A stretch of DNA of 64,000 nucleotides, from assembly GCA_036381595.1 (NCBI GenBank), contig DASVCN010000019.1:1-64000 (forward strand), given 5' to 3'. The DNA comes from Trueperaceae bacterium. Lineage in GTDB: Bacteria; Deinococcota; Deinococci; Deinococcales; Trueperaceae. The stretch's first letter is position 1, and each line of letters starts with the position of its first letter. A program made the translations under genes and the position numbers. The notes under the pieces were generated by a model. That model was not told where the DNA came from and did no database searches. It worked only from the letters and a program-made list of their open reading frames with translations. Below, piece after piece: positions 39,420 through 49,012 of this stretch.

Positions 39420-40043
39420 ATGAACGATCGCGTCGCGGAAGCCGGAAGTGCGGCTCTGACGCACGAAGAAGCGATCCAGGTGCTGAGCCTGAGCCCCGAT
39501 GGCCTCAGGCGGCTGGCCGACCTGGACGAGGCGATCATGGAGTTGCGGGCAGCTCGCCGCTCGCTCCTGGCGAACAGGTTGGAGAGCTTGAAGGACGCCT
39601 TCGCGGCGGCCCGGAACGGACGCTCTGACGACGGAGGTGCTCCGAGCAGCAGCGAGGATCCGGCTCCCGGTTCGCCAGAAGCGCGGTCGAACCACGACCC
39701 GCTCCAGCCGCTACCCGATGCAACGGCGGGCAGTCGAGTACAAGAGGAAGAGCCGCTGTTCTCCGGCCACGCTGGCTGGCGCAGGGCCAGTGAGAACCCT
39801 GAAGGTGGTCCGGTTGCCCCGTTCGGAAAGCCTGCCGGAGCCAACGGCGCTTTCGAGCCGGTCGCTTCGAGCGGCGAGGCAGGGGCGAGCGCTTCTCTGC
39901 GAATCGATATCGATCTGCTGCGAAACGAGGTCGCCGAACTGCGCCGCGAACTCGCTTCGCTGAGGGTGCCGGGTCACGACCTGGAGCAGATCCAGAGGCG
40001 CCTCAGCTATCTCGAGGCGGAGATCGAGAGCAGACACCTCTAG
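39420..40043 (+). CDS. Hypothetical coiled-coil protein
   Basis: A 207-residue protein of unknown function. Residues 14-65 are helical with heptad-like Leu spacing and resemble a small DNA-binding or adaptor helix set (THEEAIQVLSLSPDGLRRLADLDEA). Residues 66-155 are low-complexity, rich in Ser, Gly, Pro and Ala. Residues 158-206 form a predicted coiled coil (IDIDLLRNEVAELRRELAS, then IQRRLSYLEAEIESR). There is no signal or membrane segment. The modular helix-linker-coil layout suggests a scaffold or oligomeric regulator, but this is a guess. Confidence 0.7.
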   Translation: MNDRVAEAGSAALTHEEAIQVLSLSPDGLRRLADLDEAIMELRAARRSLLANRLESLKDAFAAARNGRSDDGGAPSSSEDPAPGSPEARSNHDPLQPLPDATAGSRVQEEEPLFSGHAGWRRASENPEGGPVAPFGKPAGANGAFEPVASSGEAGASASLRIDIDLLRNEVAELRRELASLRVPGHDLEQIQRRLSYLEAEIESRHL

Positions 40044-40076
40044 TAAGGTAATCAGTTGGTCAGGTAATCAGGCGCT

Positions 40077-41570
40077 TCACTTCCTCGACAGAGAGTAGTT
40101 GGGCGCGTCGTTGGTGATGATCACGTCGTGCGGGTGGGACTCGAGCAGACTCGCCTGGGTGATGGTCACGAACTGGCCGCGCTCCTTGAGAGTGGCCACG
40201 TCGGCCGCTCCGCAGTAGCCCATCGCGCTCCTGAGCCCGCCCACCATCTGGTACAGGACATCGGCGGCAGGACCCTTATAGGCGACTATCCCTTCGATGC
40301 CTTCGGGGACCAGCTTCTTCGCCTCCTCCTGGAAGTAGCGGTCGGCGCTGCCGCCCGCCATGGCCCCCAGGCTGCCCATACCGCGGTACGTCTTGTAACG
40401 GCGTCCGTCGCGGAGGATCTCCTCGCCCGGCGATTCGCTGGTGCCGGCCAGCATGGAACCGATCATTATGCTGTCGGCGCCCGCGGCCAGCGCCTTGGGT
40501 AGGTCCCCGGTCTGCTTGATGCCGCCGTCGGCGACGATCGGAACGTCGGTCCCATCGAGCTCGGCGGCGATCTCGAGGATGGCGCTCAGCTGAGGTATGC
40601 CGACCCCCGTGACCACCCTGGTCGTGCAGATCGCTCCCGGCCCGATGCCGACCTTCACCGCGTCGGCTCCCCGTTCGACCATGGCGCGCGCGGCCTCGGC
40701 CGTTCCGATGTTGCCTGCCACCACGTCCACCGTGAAGCTCGCCTTGAGGTAGCCCAAGGCGTCGAGGATCCCCTGCGAGTGACCGTGAGCGCTGTCGAGC
40801 ACCAAAGCGTCCACGCCCGCCTCGACCAGGGCGGCGGCCCGCGCCTCCAGATCGCCGCTGGCGCCCACAGCCGCAGCCACCCGCAAGCGGCCCAGCTCAT
40901 CCTTGGCCGCGTCCGGGTAGGCCAGCTTCTTGGTGATGTCCTTGATCGTTATCAGCCCGCGCAGGTGGAACCCTTCGTCCACCACCAGCAGCTTCTCGAT
41001 GCGATGGCGTCGCAGATGCTCCCTGGCCTCCTCGAGGGTGGTGCCCACCGGCACCGTGATGAGGCCTTCGTGCGTCATCAGCTCTTCCACCGGCCGGCCC
41101 GGGTCGTCCTCGAAACGCAGATCGCGATTGGTCAGGATGCCGGCCAGCCTGCCGTCGGCCTCGACGATCGGCACGCCGCTGATGCGGTAGTCCCGCATCA
41201 GTTTCTCTGCGTCCCCTACGGTCGCGTCCCTGGGCAGGGTTATCGGATCGACGATCATGCCCGACTCGGAGCGCTTGACCTTCCGCACCATCTCGGCCTG
41301 GTCGGCGATTGCCATCTTCTTGTGGATGACACCGATCCCGCCCGCTCTCGCCAGGGCTATCGCCATCCGCGTTTCGGTGACCGTGTCCATGGCCGACGAG
41401 ACGATCGGGACGTTCAGCCCGACATTGCGGCTGAAGCGACTGCGTACGTCTACGTCCCTCGGCAAAACTTCGGAGTGAGCCGGCACGAGCAGGACGTCGT
41501 CGTAGGTGAGGGCCTGACCCCGGATCTTGTCGCTGCGGATGCCTTGCCGCCGTACCGTTTCGACGCTCAT
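40077..41570 (-). CDS. guaB: Inosine-5'-monophosphate dehydrogenase
   Basis: IMPDH, 497 residues, oxidises IMP to XMP with NAD, the branch to guanine nucleotides. The catalytic loop is [16 protein letters not shown] with the active-site Cys. A CBS pair (about residues 100-225) sits inside the barrel: [25 protein letters not shown] and the second repeat around [19 protein letters not shown]. The flap contains [17 protein letters not shown] with RYF in place of the usual Arg-Tyr pair context. Length and order are standard. Confidence 0.97.
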   Translation of the reverse strand: MSVETVRRQGIRSDKIRGQALTYDDVLLVPAHSEVLPRDVDVRSRFSRNVGLNVPIVSSAMDTVTETRMAIALARAGGIGVIHKKMAIADQAEMVRKVKRSESGMIVDPITLPRDATVGDAEKLMRDYRISGVPIVEADGRLAGILTNRDLRFEDDPGRPVEELMTHEGLITVPVGTTLEEAREHLRRHRIEKLLVVDEGFHLRGLITIKDITKKLAYPDAAKDELGRLRVAAAVGASGDLEARAAALVEAGVDALVLDSAHGHSQGILDALGYLKASFTVDVVAGNIGTAEAARAMVERGADAVKVGIGPGAICTTRVVTGVGIPQLSAILEIAAELDGTDVPIVADGGIKQTGDLPKALAAGADSIMIGSMLAGTSESPGEEILRDGRRYKTYRGMGSLGAMAGGSADRYFQEEAKKLVPEGIEGIVAYKGPAADVLYQMVGGLRSAMGYCGAADVATLKERGQFVTITQASLLESHPHDVIITNDAPNYSLSRK

Positions 41571-41727
41571 CTTCCACCTCTGGTCTCTGCTGTGTCGCGG
41601 TCGCGTGATCGGCTCGGCTGGCCGCCTCCCCTGCGGCCGCCGCAGCCGGCCCCGCCTCCGGCGCTCGCCTGAGCGGCCCGCCCTTGTGCCGACCGGGTCC
41701 GTCGTAGCGGGTCCCCGCGACGTCGCG

Positions 41728-41733
41728 ATTATA
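41728..41733 (-). promoter_or_regulatory. TATAAT promoter of guaB with long leader
   Basis: TATAAT on the minus strand, beside the 12-bp palindrome CGCGACGTCGCG (41717-41728), which covers the expected start site. This predicts a GC-rich 5' leader of about 150 nt before ATG 41570, with a GGAGGCGGCC-rich stem-forming stretch. The region 41571-41907 (337 bp) holds no gene; it carries this promoter and that of the divergent VOC gene. Confidence 0.5.
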
Positions 41734-41896
41734 GCCCGGGGTTTTCCGGCGCCTCGTCGGCGAGTTCGATCGGAGCGCGCCGCGAACGGAACTGAGCGCT
41801 AGCTGAAGAACAGGGACCGGCTCCTGATACCGGCCAGCCGGCGGCGTCGCCCAGGGAGAGCCGCACCCTCCAGGCACGACCTTCCATACCTCCTCC

Positions 41897-41902
41897 TATA
41901 CT
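41897..41902 (+). promoter_or_regulatory. Leaderless -10 box of VOC gene
   Basis: TATACT lies 5 bp before ATG 41908 (8 bp before the alternative ATG 41911). Confidence 0.55.
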
Positions 41903-41907
41903 CCGGC

Positions 41908-42348
41908 ATGATGATCAAACGATTGGACCATGTCAGCGTCGTCGTCGAGGACCTCGCAGCGGCGACCGCCTTCTTCGGCGCGCTCGGTATGACACGGGAG
42001 GGCGAGGCGTCCGTCGAGGGCCCCTGGGTTGACCGCGTCAACGGTATTGAGGGCGTCCGGGTCGACATCGTGATGATGCGGACGCCGGACGGCCACGGGC
42101 GGCTCGAGTTGACGAAGTTCCACGATCCTGAGCTGGTCGAGTTACGACCCGCGGTCGCGCCTCCGAACGCACTTGGCCTCCGCAGCGTCATGTTCGCCGT
42201 CGATAGCGTCGACGACGCCGTAGCTCGCCTACGCGCCCACGGCGGCGAACTCATCGGCGAGATAGCCCAGTACGAGGATGAGTACCGGCTCTGCTACATG
42301 CGCGGCCCGGCGGGGATCATCGTCTCGCTGGCCGAGGAACTCTCCTGA
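41908..42348 (+). CDS. VOC-superfamily (glyoxalase/bleomycin resistance-like) protein
   Basis: A 146-residue protein with two beta-alpha-beta-beta-beta modules. Module 1 begins IKRLDHVSVVVEDLAAATAFFGALGM, with His as a likely metal ligand. Module 2 begins LRSVMFAVDSVDDAVARLRAHGGEL and ends YMRGPAGIIVSLAEEL, where Glu is the usual last ligand. VOC members include glyoxalase I, dioxygenases and thiol-transferases such as FosB-like enzymes; the substrate here is unknown. The gene stands alone, divergent from guaB. Confidence 0.85.
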   Translation: MMIKRLDHVSVVVEDLAAATAFFGALGMTREGEASVEGPWVDRVNGIEGVRVDIVMMRTPDGHGRLELTKFHDPELVELRPAVAPPNALGLRSVMFAVDSVDDAVARLRAHGGELIGEIAQYEDEYRLCYMRGPAGIIVSLAEELS

Positions 42349-42450
42349 AGCGTCGGTCATCTGGGGGCGCGAATCTTCCTGGGCAGGGGAACTGGCCATA
42401 AGGACGTTACGGCATCGGTGGGACCGACGACGGCCCCAGGGCGGGAGGGA

Positions 42451-42867
42451 TCACTTCCTCTCGCCGCCTACCAACCCCAGCAGTCGGTCCAGCCACTCCT
42501 CGGGGAGTCTCATAGCCCGGCCCCGGCGATCGGTTGGCACGTGCACCGTCGACCCGGTCGCCAACAGCGCCGAGTCCTCCGTTCTCGTCAGGCGGTAGCT
42601 GAAGCGGAAGCGTCTGCTGCGGGCCTCGACGAGGGTGGTCTCCACCTCGATCTCGTCGTCGAAGCGGGCGGCCGTGCGGTAGCCGACCTCCACCCCGCTC
42701 ACGGCGAGGGACACCCCCTCGTCCTCGAGCTGCCGGTAGGAGAGGCCGCGTTCGCGTAGCCACTCCACCCGGCCGGCTTCCAGCCATACGACGTAGGCGC
42801 TGTGGTGGGCGATACCCATCTGGTCTGTTTCTGCGAAGCGAACGCGGAGTCTCACGCGGACGAGCAT
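42451..42867 (-). CDS. Acyl-CoA thioesterase, YbgC/4HBT family
   Basis: A 138-residue hot-dog-fold thioesterase that hydrolyses acyl-CoA in the cytoplasm. The active-site segment is [30 protein letters not shown], containing the Asp of the D-x-M-G-x-x-H-x-x-x-Y motif. ATG 42867 is favoured over ATG 42888; the two lie in identical 12-bp direct repeats, so the upstream one probably arose by duplication. The chain length from 42867 is typical. Confidence 0.88.
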   Translation of the reverse strand: MLVRVRLRVRFAETDQMGIAHHSAYVVWLEAGRVEWLRERGLSYRQLEDEGVSLAVSGVEVGYRTAARFDDEIEVETTLVEARSRRFRFSYRLTRTEDSALLATGSTVHVPTDRRGRAMRLPEEWLDRLLGLVGGERK

Positions 42868-42888
42868 AACTCCCAGGCGGACGAGCAT
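42856..42888. repeat. Direct repeat GCGGACGAGCAT at the thioesterase start
   Basis: GCGGACGAGCAT occurs at 42856-42867 and 42877-42888, in frame, giving MLVR twice in the longer reading of the gene. Confidence 0.7.
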
Positions 42889-43054
42889 GGACTCCGAAGT
42901 CAGGAGGGAGCCGGCCTTTCGAATCGAAGGCGACGCGCCGACAAGGACGACATCTCGAGTGCCGGTCGGAGGCTCACCTTCGCATCCACTGTCGGGCCGA
43001 CAGATGACCTACGAAAGAACAACGACGCTCGTCCAGGACGTTGTTCGCCAGGAG

Positions 43055-43154
43055 TTGACAGGGGCCGGAGCTGGCCATACCATGCGATCTTGCGCACGGC
43101 CCTCGTTCGGCAGAGCGGGACCCGGCAGCTTAGTAATCGAAAGGGCCGAGGGCC
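43055..43154 (+). promoter_or_regulatory. Promoter and structured leader of the lys cluster
   Basis: TTGACA (43055-43060), a 17-bp spacer and TACCAT (43078-43083) form a standard sigma-70 promoter. The start site would be near 43090, giving an 85-nt leader. In it GGCCCTCG (43098-43105) can pair with CGAGGGCC (43147-43154), while GGGCC (43043+100) at 43143-43147 can instead pair with GGCCC at 43151-43155; the two helices exclude each other. The rest of 42868-43174 holds no gene. Confidence 0.6.
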
Positions 43155-43174
43155 CGGAAGCGGAAGGAACCAGA

Positions 43175-43342
43175 GTGCCACGACCAGTAGATACACCGTA
43201 TGGAAGCGTAGACGTAGATCCGGCTGCCCTCGAACTGGGCGAACTGGTGGTGACCGACGAAGGAGTGGAGCTCGAGGTAGTGGGTCTCCATCCCCTCCGC
43301 TTCGAGCCCGCTCCCGAGGAGGAAGAGGACTGGGGCGAGTGA
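43175..43342 (+). CDS. lysW: Amino-group carrier protein LysW, cysteine-free
   Basis: A 55-residue acidic carrier protein. The C-terminal Glu of its EEEEDWGE tail is joined to the amino group of alpha-aminoadipate (or glutamate), protecting it and carrying it between LysX, LysZ, LysY, LysJ and LysK. The body ([23 protein letters not shown]) aligns with Thermus LysW. The two zinc-binding C-x-x-C pairs seen there are replaced by T-P-Y-G and T-D-E-G, so no cysteine remains. GTG 43175 is set by AAGGA 6 bp upstream. Longer in-frame starts would give a 150-residue protein with a non-conserved front. It overlaps lysX by one base (TGATG). Confidence 0.88.
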   Translation: MPRPVDTPYGSVDVDPAALELGELVVTDEGVELEVVGLHPLRFEPAPEEEEDWGE

Positions 43343-44211
43343 TGCCGGTAGCCGAAGGTCCTCGTATCGGCGTCGTCTACGACCGGTTGCGCCCCGAGGA
43401 GCGGATGCTCTTCGATGCCTTCGACAGGCGGGGCGTACCGTTCGAGAAGCTCTACGCCCCCGAGCTGTCCGTGGACTTCGGTCGCCTCGACCGGCTCGGC
43501 GGTTTCGACGTGCTCATCGAGCGATCGGTGTCGCAGACGCGTGGCCTCGCATTGGCGCGGCTCTTCGAAGCCACCGGTGCGACCGTCATCAACCCGCCGG
43601 CCGTCATCGAGCGATGCGGCGACAAGCTGGCCACCAACGCAGCACTGGCCGCTCAGCGAGTGCCGGTGCCTCGCTCGGGAGTGGCTTTCAGCCGTGAGGG
43701 TGTGCTCGAGTTGTGCGAGAGCTTCGGTTACCCGGTGGTGATGAAGCCGACGGTGGGCTCGTGGGGTCGGTTGGTGAGCAGGCTTTCGGACCGAGACGCC
43801 GTGGAGGCCGTGCTCGAGCACAAGGAGGTGCTGGGCGGGCCCAACCACAAGGTTCACTACGTCCAGGAGTACGTGAGCAAGCCGGGGCGCGACATCCGGG
43901 CGTTCGTGGTGGGGGAGAGGGTCATCGCGGCCATCTACCGTAACTCCGAGCACTGGATCACCAACACCGCCCGCGGTGCCGTAGCGACCAACTGTCCGCT
44001 CCACCGGGAGCTGGAGGAGATAAGCCTCGCCGCCGCGCGAGCCGTCGGCGGCGGCGTGCTGGCCGTCGACCTGGTCGAGTCGAGCCGCGGCCTTCTGGTG
44101 GTCGAGGTGAACCACACGATGGAGTTCCGCAATTCGGTTGCCACCACGGGAGTGGACATCCCCGGAGTGATCGTCGATTACGCCGTCGCACGCAGCGGCG
44201 TGAGCGTCTGA
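43342..44211 (+). CDS. lysX: LysW--aminoadipate (or glutamate) ligase
   Basis: A 289-residue ATP-grasp ligase that forms the isopeptide bond between the LysW C-terminal glutamate and alpha-aminoadipate or glutamate. Motifs are the ATP-grasp [17 protein letters not shown], the central [28 protein letters not shown], and the C-terminal [23 protein letters not shown]. The ATTGVDIPG ending is associated, as I recall, with LysX-type specificity, but a dual lysine/arginine role cannot be excluded. The start overlaps lysW, so translation is coupled. Confidence 0.93.
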   Translation: MPVAEGPRIGVVYDRLRPEERMLFDAFDRRGVPFEKLYAPELSVDFGRLDRLGGFDVLIERSVSQTRGLALARLFEATGATVINPPAVIERCGDKLATNAALAAQRVPVPRSGVAFSREGVLELCESFGYPVVMKPTVGSWGRLVSRLSDRDAVEAVLEHKEVLGGPNHKVHYVQEYVSKPGRDIRAFVVGERVIAAIYRNSEHWITNTARGAVATNCPLHRELEEISLAAARAVGGGVLAVDLVESSRGLLVVEVNHTMEFRNSVATTGVDIPGVIVDYAVARSGVSV

Positions 44212-45261
<1,050 letters not shown>

Positions 45262-45290
45262 GGCAACCGTGGTCGCGCCGGGAGGCAAGC

Positions 45291-45296
45291 TAGAAT
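45291..45296 (+). promoter_or_regulatory. Leaderless -10 box of DinB-like gene
   Basis: TAGAAT lies 5 bp before ATG 45302. A GGAGG at 45281-45285 is too far (16 bp) to act as the ribosome site, so leaderless initiation is favoured. This gives an internal promoter inside the lys cluster. Confidence 0.5.
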
Positions 45297-45301
45297 GCCC
45301 C

Positions 45302-45751
45302 ATGTCTCGACTGCCTCGACTTCTCTTCGGAAGGGGCGTATTCGCTCCGGTCCACCACATCCTCGAGGAGTTACCGTTCGAAAAGGTCGGCGATCGGCCT
45401 TCGGGGATGCCGCACAGCATCTTCGAGGAGTTGTGGCACCTCGACTACTGGCAGAGGTACCTGCTGGCCCGGGCTCGAGGCGAAAGGCCCAGCGACGGTG
45501 AGGAGTGGCCGCCGTCGGCTCAACCGGCAGACACCGACGCCTGGAGCGAGTTGTTGGAGAGGATCCGCCTGGGCCTCGACGAGGCCGCCGGGATGGCCGC
45601 CGACGCCGAGGTCATGGACCGGGAAGTGAGCGACGGGGGAACCGTCCGGGGAGCGATGGAGGATCTGGTGGCGCACAACAGCTACCACTGGGCCAGAGTG
45701 GTCGCGCTCCGCCAGCTGATGGGCCTCTGGCCACCGCACGGGATCGGCTGA
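45302..45751 (+). CDS. DinB-superfamily protein
   Basis: A 149-residue four-helix-bundle protein of the DinB/YfiT type, a family with three metal-binding histidines. Candidates here are His in FAPVHHILEEL (helix 1), His in IFEELWHLDYWQRYLLARA (helix 2) and His in VAHNSYHWARVVALRQLMG (helix 4). Many members are stress-induced or use a low-molecular-weight thiol such as bacillithiol as cofactor. That is interesting because bshC lies 6 kb away, but no function is shown. It is followed after 1 bp by the YcaQ-like gene, and together they split lysY from lysZ. Confidence 0.82.
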   Translation: MSRLPRLLFGRGVFAPVHHILEELPFEKVGDRPSGMPHSIFEELWHLDYWQRYLLARARGERPSDGEEWPPSAQPADTDAWSELLERIRLGLDEAAGMAADAEVMDREVSDGGTVRGAMEDLVAHNSYHWARVVALRQLMGLWPPHGIG

Positions 45752-45752
45752 G

Positions 45753-46949
45753 GTGCAGCCGCTCGAGTGGAGCCGGGCCCAGGCCCGGCGCTTTCTTGCC
45801 ACCTACCACTTCACCCGTGGGAGCCTCGGGGAGGTGCTCGCGAGGCTCGGCAGCATCCAGTTCGACCCCCTCAGACCGCTGGGCTGCAACCACGACCTGG
45901 TGCTACAGGCGCGCGTGCCGGGCTACCGGGTGGACGACTGGCAGCAGGCCGCCTACGGGGAACGGCTCCTCTACGACGCGTGGGACAAGCAGGCCTGCCT
46001 CGTTCCGCCCGGCGACTGGCCTTACCGGACCATCTACCGCGACTACTTCGAGCGTGCCTGGCAGAAGCGGATCCTGGGCCCCTACGCCAGCGAGGTGGAG
46101 CGAACTCTCGAAGAGCTCTCCCGGCGCGGGCCCCTCTCCTCGCTCGACTTCGAGGACCAGACGCGAGTGGACGAGTGGGCCGGCTCCTGGTACGGGCCCA
46201 AGCTGGTCAAGCAGATACTGAGAGCCCTCTGGGATTCTGGCCACGTGGTCACCCACCACCGGGTGAACGGCCGCCACGTCTACGCGCTGCCAACCCAGGT
46301 GATCCCCGAGGAGCACCTGTGCGCCCGCCCCGCGACCCGTCGCGAGAGTCTCCGCTTCGTGATCACCAGGCGTCACCAGACGGCCGGGCTGCTACGCGAC
46401 TTCGCCGACGGGGGGCTGTGGGGCGACCAGGTGAGGACTCCGGAGCGCAGGGAGACGATCGCGGAGCTCGTTGCCGAAGGCGTTCTCACGACCGTGGACG
46501 TCGAGGGCGACCGTTACCACCTGCGGTCCGAGGATCTGCGCTGGCTCGACCTCGAGCCGCCCGAGCCGCGGATGGTCTTCGTGGCTCCACTCGACAGCAT
46601 CATGTGGGACCGGACCGCGGTATCGCGACTCTTCGGCTTCGACTACGTGTGGGAGGTGTACAAGCCCGAGAGCGAGAGGCGCTGGGGTTACTACGTGCTT
46701 CCCGTCTTCTACCGAGACAGGTTCGTGGCGCGGATGGAGGCGAAGGTCGAGGGCGGCAGCCTGCGGATCGAACGGTGGTGGTGGGAGGAAGGGGTCGAGG
46801 TGAGCGGGCAGCTGCTGGAGGCGTTCGCGGTCGCCGCGCGGGAGTTCAGCGGCTACCTTGGCGCGGGCGAGGTGAAGCTGGGCAGGCGCATGGCGATCGC
46901 CACCAGGAAAGGCCTCGCCGAGGCGCTGCTAGGCAGGGTGGATCCGTGA
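45753..46949 (+). CDS. Winged-helix DNA glycosylase-like protein (YcaQ/AlkX family)
   Basis: A 398-residue protein of the HTH_42 family, which includes YcaQ and AlkZ, glycosylases that unhook DNA interstrand crosslinks. The N-terminus has the typical LGSIQFDPLRPLGCNHDLVLQARVPGY, followed by the YDAWDKQACLVP segment. The first helix is AQARRFLATYHF. The usual catalytic QxQ/QxD-type motif occurs in the SIQFDP region (Gln-Phe-Asp). Three wH repeats extend to about residue 290, and the C-terminal VFVAPLDSIMWDRTAVSRLFGFDY is conserved. It starts at GTG 45753 and overlaps lysZ by 4 bp. Confidence 0.87.
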   Translation: MQPLEWSRAQARRFLATYHFTRGSLGEVLARLGSIQFDPLRPLGCNHDLVLQARVPGYRVDDWQQAAYGERLLYDAWDKQACLVPPGDWPYRTIYRDYFERAWQKRILGPYASEVERTLEELSRRGPLSSLDFEDQTRVDEWAGSWYGPKLVKQILRALWDSGHVVTHHRVNGRHVYALPTQVIPEEHLCARPATRRESLRFVITRRHQTAGLLRDFADGGLWGDQVRTPERRETIAELVAEGVLTTVDVEGDRYHLRSEDLRWLDLEPPEPRMVFVAPLDSIMWDRTAVSRLFGFDYVWEVYKPESERRWGYYVLPVFYRDRFVARMEAKVEGGSLRIERWWWEEGVEVSGQLLEAFAVAAREFSGYLGAGEVKLGRRMAIATRKGLAEALLGRVDP

Positions 46950-47749
46950 TCGTGGTCAAGGTGGGCGGCAGTGCCGGCATCGACTACGAGCCGCTGTGCC
47001 GCGACGTGGCGGCCCGGGTAGGCGCGGGCGAGCGCCTGGTCCTCGTCCATGGAGGCAGCGCCGAGACCAACCGGGTCGCCGAGGCGCTCGGGCACCCGCC
47101 GCGCTTCGTAACCAGCCCCAGCGGGTATACCAGCCGCTTCACCGATCGGGAGACGCTGGAGATATTCGAGATGGTCTACTGCGGCAAGGTGAACAAGGCG
47201 CTTGTGGAGCGTCTTCAGGCGCTGGGCGTGAACGCTGTGGGGCTCTCCGGCATCGATGGGCGGGTCTTCGAGGGACGCCGCAAGGAGACGGTCCGGAGCA
47301 TCGAGGAGGGTAAGACGAAGCTCCTGCGGGGCGACCACACCGGGACGGTGGAGAGGGTCAACGTCGGGCTCATCGAGCTGCTCCTCGATGCCGGCTACCT
47401 GCCCGTGCTCACTCCGCCCGGCATCTCGTTCGACGGCGTCGCCGTGAACGTCGACGGCGACCGGGCGGCTGCCGCGCTGGCGGGGGCCCTGGAGGCCGAC
47501 GTGCTGCTGCTCCTCTCCAACGTCCCAGGGCTCCTCCGTGACTTCCCGGACGAGTCCACCCTCATCCGCGAGGTGCCGGCAGGGCGGGTGGAGGAGTACC
47601 TCGACTTCGCGCGGGACCGCATGAAGAAGAAGGTGTTGGGGGCCGCGGAGGCTGTGCGTGCTGGCGTCTCGCGCGTCATCTTCGCCGACGCGCGCGTGCA
47701 GGAGCCGATCACGCGGGCGCTCGCCGGGGAGGGCACGGTGGTCGCATGA
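46946..47749 (+). CDS. lysZ: LysW-aminoadipate/glutamate kinase
   Basis: A 267-residue amino-acid kinase (ArgB-like) that phosphorylates the side-chain carboxylate of the LysW-bound amino acid. The ATP-binding start is IVVKVGGSAGIDYE, the glycine loop is LVLVHGGSAETNRVAEALG, and the C-terminal RMKKKVLGAAEAVRAGVSRVIFADAR holds the catalytic lysine region. GTG 46946 overlaps the preceding stop (GTGA). The frame upstream of it is only a shadow of the YcaQ-like gene. Confidence 0.93.
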   Translation: MIVVKVGGSAGIDYEPLCRDVAARVGAGERLVLVHGGSAETNRVAEALGHPPRFVTSPSGYTSRFTDRETLEIFEMVYCGKVNKALVERLQALGVNAVGLSGIDGRVFEGRRKETVRSIEEGKTKLLRGDHTGTVERVNVGLIELLLDAGYLPVLTPPGISFDGVAVNVDGDRAAAALAGALEADVLLLLSNVPGLLRDFPDESTLIREVPAGRVEEYLDFARDRMKKKVLGAAEAVRAGVSRVIFADARVQEPITRALAGEGTVVA

Positions 47750-47826
47750 GGCGAGCAGGATGGCGCGAGGGCCCAAGAGTGCCGCTCGCAGTAGCTGATC
47801 AGGAACGGGAAAGAGAAGGAGAAGTG

Positions 47827-49011
47827 ATGCCCCAGACAGGAACGAAGACAGAGGCGATACTCGAGATCGACAGGCTGCACGGGTCGGGCCTCTGGCAACC
47901 CGAGCTGGCCCTGGTGCGGGGCGAGGGCGTGCGCGTCTGGGACGCCGAGGGCAAGGAGTACCTCGACTGTCTCGCCGGCATCGCGGTAGCAAGCGTTGGC
48001 CACGCCAATCCCCGCCTCGTCAGGGCCCTCTCGGAGCAGGCCGGCAAGCTCATAGCCTTCGCCCAGAATATCGGCAACGACACCCGGAGCGCCTTCCTCG
48101 AGAAGCTCTTCCGGTTCGTGCCAAAGCCGTACTCCCGTGCCTTCATGGCCAACTCCGGTTCCGAGGTGAACGAGGCCGCCATCAAGTGGGCCAGGGTCGC
48201 GACAGGCAGGAGTCGCTTCGTCGCCGCCAAGCGGGGCTTCTCGGGACGCACCCTGGGGGTCCTGGGCCTCACCTGGGAACCGAAGTACCGGGAACCGTTC
48301 GGCCCGCTGCCGCTCCCCGTCGACCACGTGCCCTACAACAACATCGAGGCGCTGGACCAGGCGATCGGTGACGACACCGCGGCGGTGTTCATCGAACCCG
48401 TTCAGGGCGAAGGCGGGATCCACCCGGCCAGCGGCGAGTATCTCGAAGCCGCCCGCCGCTTGAGCCGCGAGCGCGGGGCGCTGCTCGTCTTCGACGAGAT
48501 CCAGAGCGGGGTGGGGCGGAGCGGCAAGTTCCTCGCCAGCGAACTGTACGGGGTCGAGGGCGACATGGCGACCCTCGCCAAGGGACTGGGCGGCGGCGTG
48601 CCTATCGGCGCCCTGCTCATGACCGAGGAGGTGGCGGGGAAGATGCCCGCCGGCGGACACGGCACCACCTTCGGAGGCAACCCGTTGGCGTCGGCAGCCG
48701 GCCTTGCCGTTCTCGAGGAGATCGAAACGCGCGGTCTGCTCGAGCAGGTGAGTCGAACGGGGGAGTACTTCCGGCAGAGGCTCGAAGCGATCGGTTCACC
48801 CAAGGTGCGCGAGGTCCGCGGCCTCGGCCTGCTCATCGGCATGGAACTGAAGGAGAAGGCAGCCCCCTACGTCTCGAAGCTCAGGGAGGCCGGCGTCCTC
48901 ACGATCAACGCCGGGTCGACAGTCATCCGCTTCGTTCCGCCCCTCATCATCGAGGAGCCCGAGGTAGACGAGGTCGTCGAGCGAGTGGCGCAGGTACTCT
49001 CGGAGGGGTGA
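47827..49011 (+). CDS. lysJ: LysW-lysine/ornithine aminotransferase
   Basis: A 394-residue class III PLP aminotransferase (ArgD-like) that converts the LysW-bound semialdehyde to LysW-lysine or LysW-ornithine, usually with glutamate. Lys252 in ATLAKGLGGGVPIGA binds PLP. FDEIQSGVGRSGKF holds the Asp that contacts the pyridine nitrogen, and FMANSGSEVNEAAIKWAR binds phosphate. AAGGAG 5 bp upstream fixes ATG 47827; the frame up to 47746 would give an unlikely 27-residue leader. Confidence 0.94.
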   Translation: MPQTGTKTEAILEIDRLHGSGLWQPELALVRGEGVRVWDAEGKEYLDCLAGIAVASVGHANPRLVRALSEQAGKLIAFAQNIGNDTRSAFLEKLFRFVPKPYSRAFMANSGSEVNEAAIKWARVATGRSRFVAAKRGFSGRTLGVLGLTWEPKYREPFGPLPLPVDHVPYNNIEALDQAIGDDTAAVFIEPVQGEGGIHPASGEYLEAARRLSRERGALLVFDEIQSGVGRSGKFLASELYGVEGDMATLAKGLGGGVPIGALLMTEEVAGKMPAGGHGTTFGGNPLASAAGLAVLEEIETRGLLEQVSRTGEYFRQRLEAIGSPKVREVRGLGLLIGMELKEKAAPYVSKLREAGVLTINAGSTVIRFVPPLIIEEPEVDEVVERVAQVLSEG

Positions 49012-49012
49012 G

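Noticed and set aside
42349-42450. A possible small gene between the VOC and thioesterase genes.
   Set aside because: Only 102 bp, with no start-codon and ribosome-site pair.
43090-43174. A lysine riboswitch ahead of lysW.
   Set aside because: The leader is about half the length needed and shows none of the conserved junction motifs.
42887-43342. A 151-residue reading of the lysW frame.
   Set aside because: The first 96 residues lack family similarity and include the promoter TTGACA-N17-TACCAT; the ribosome site fits GTG 43175.
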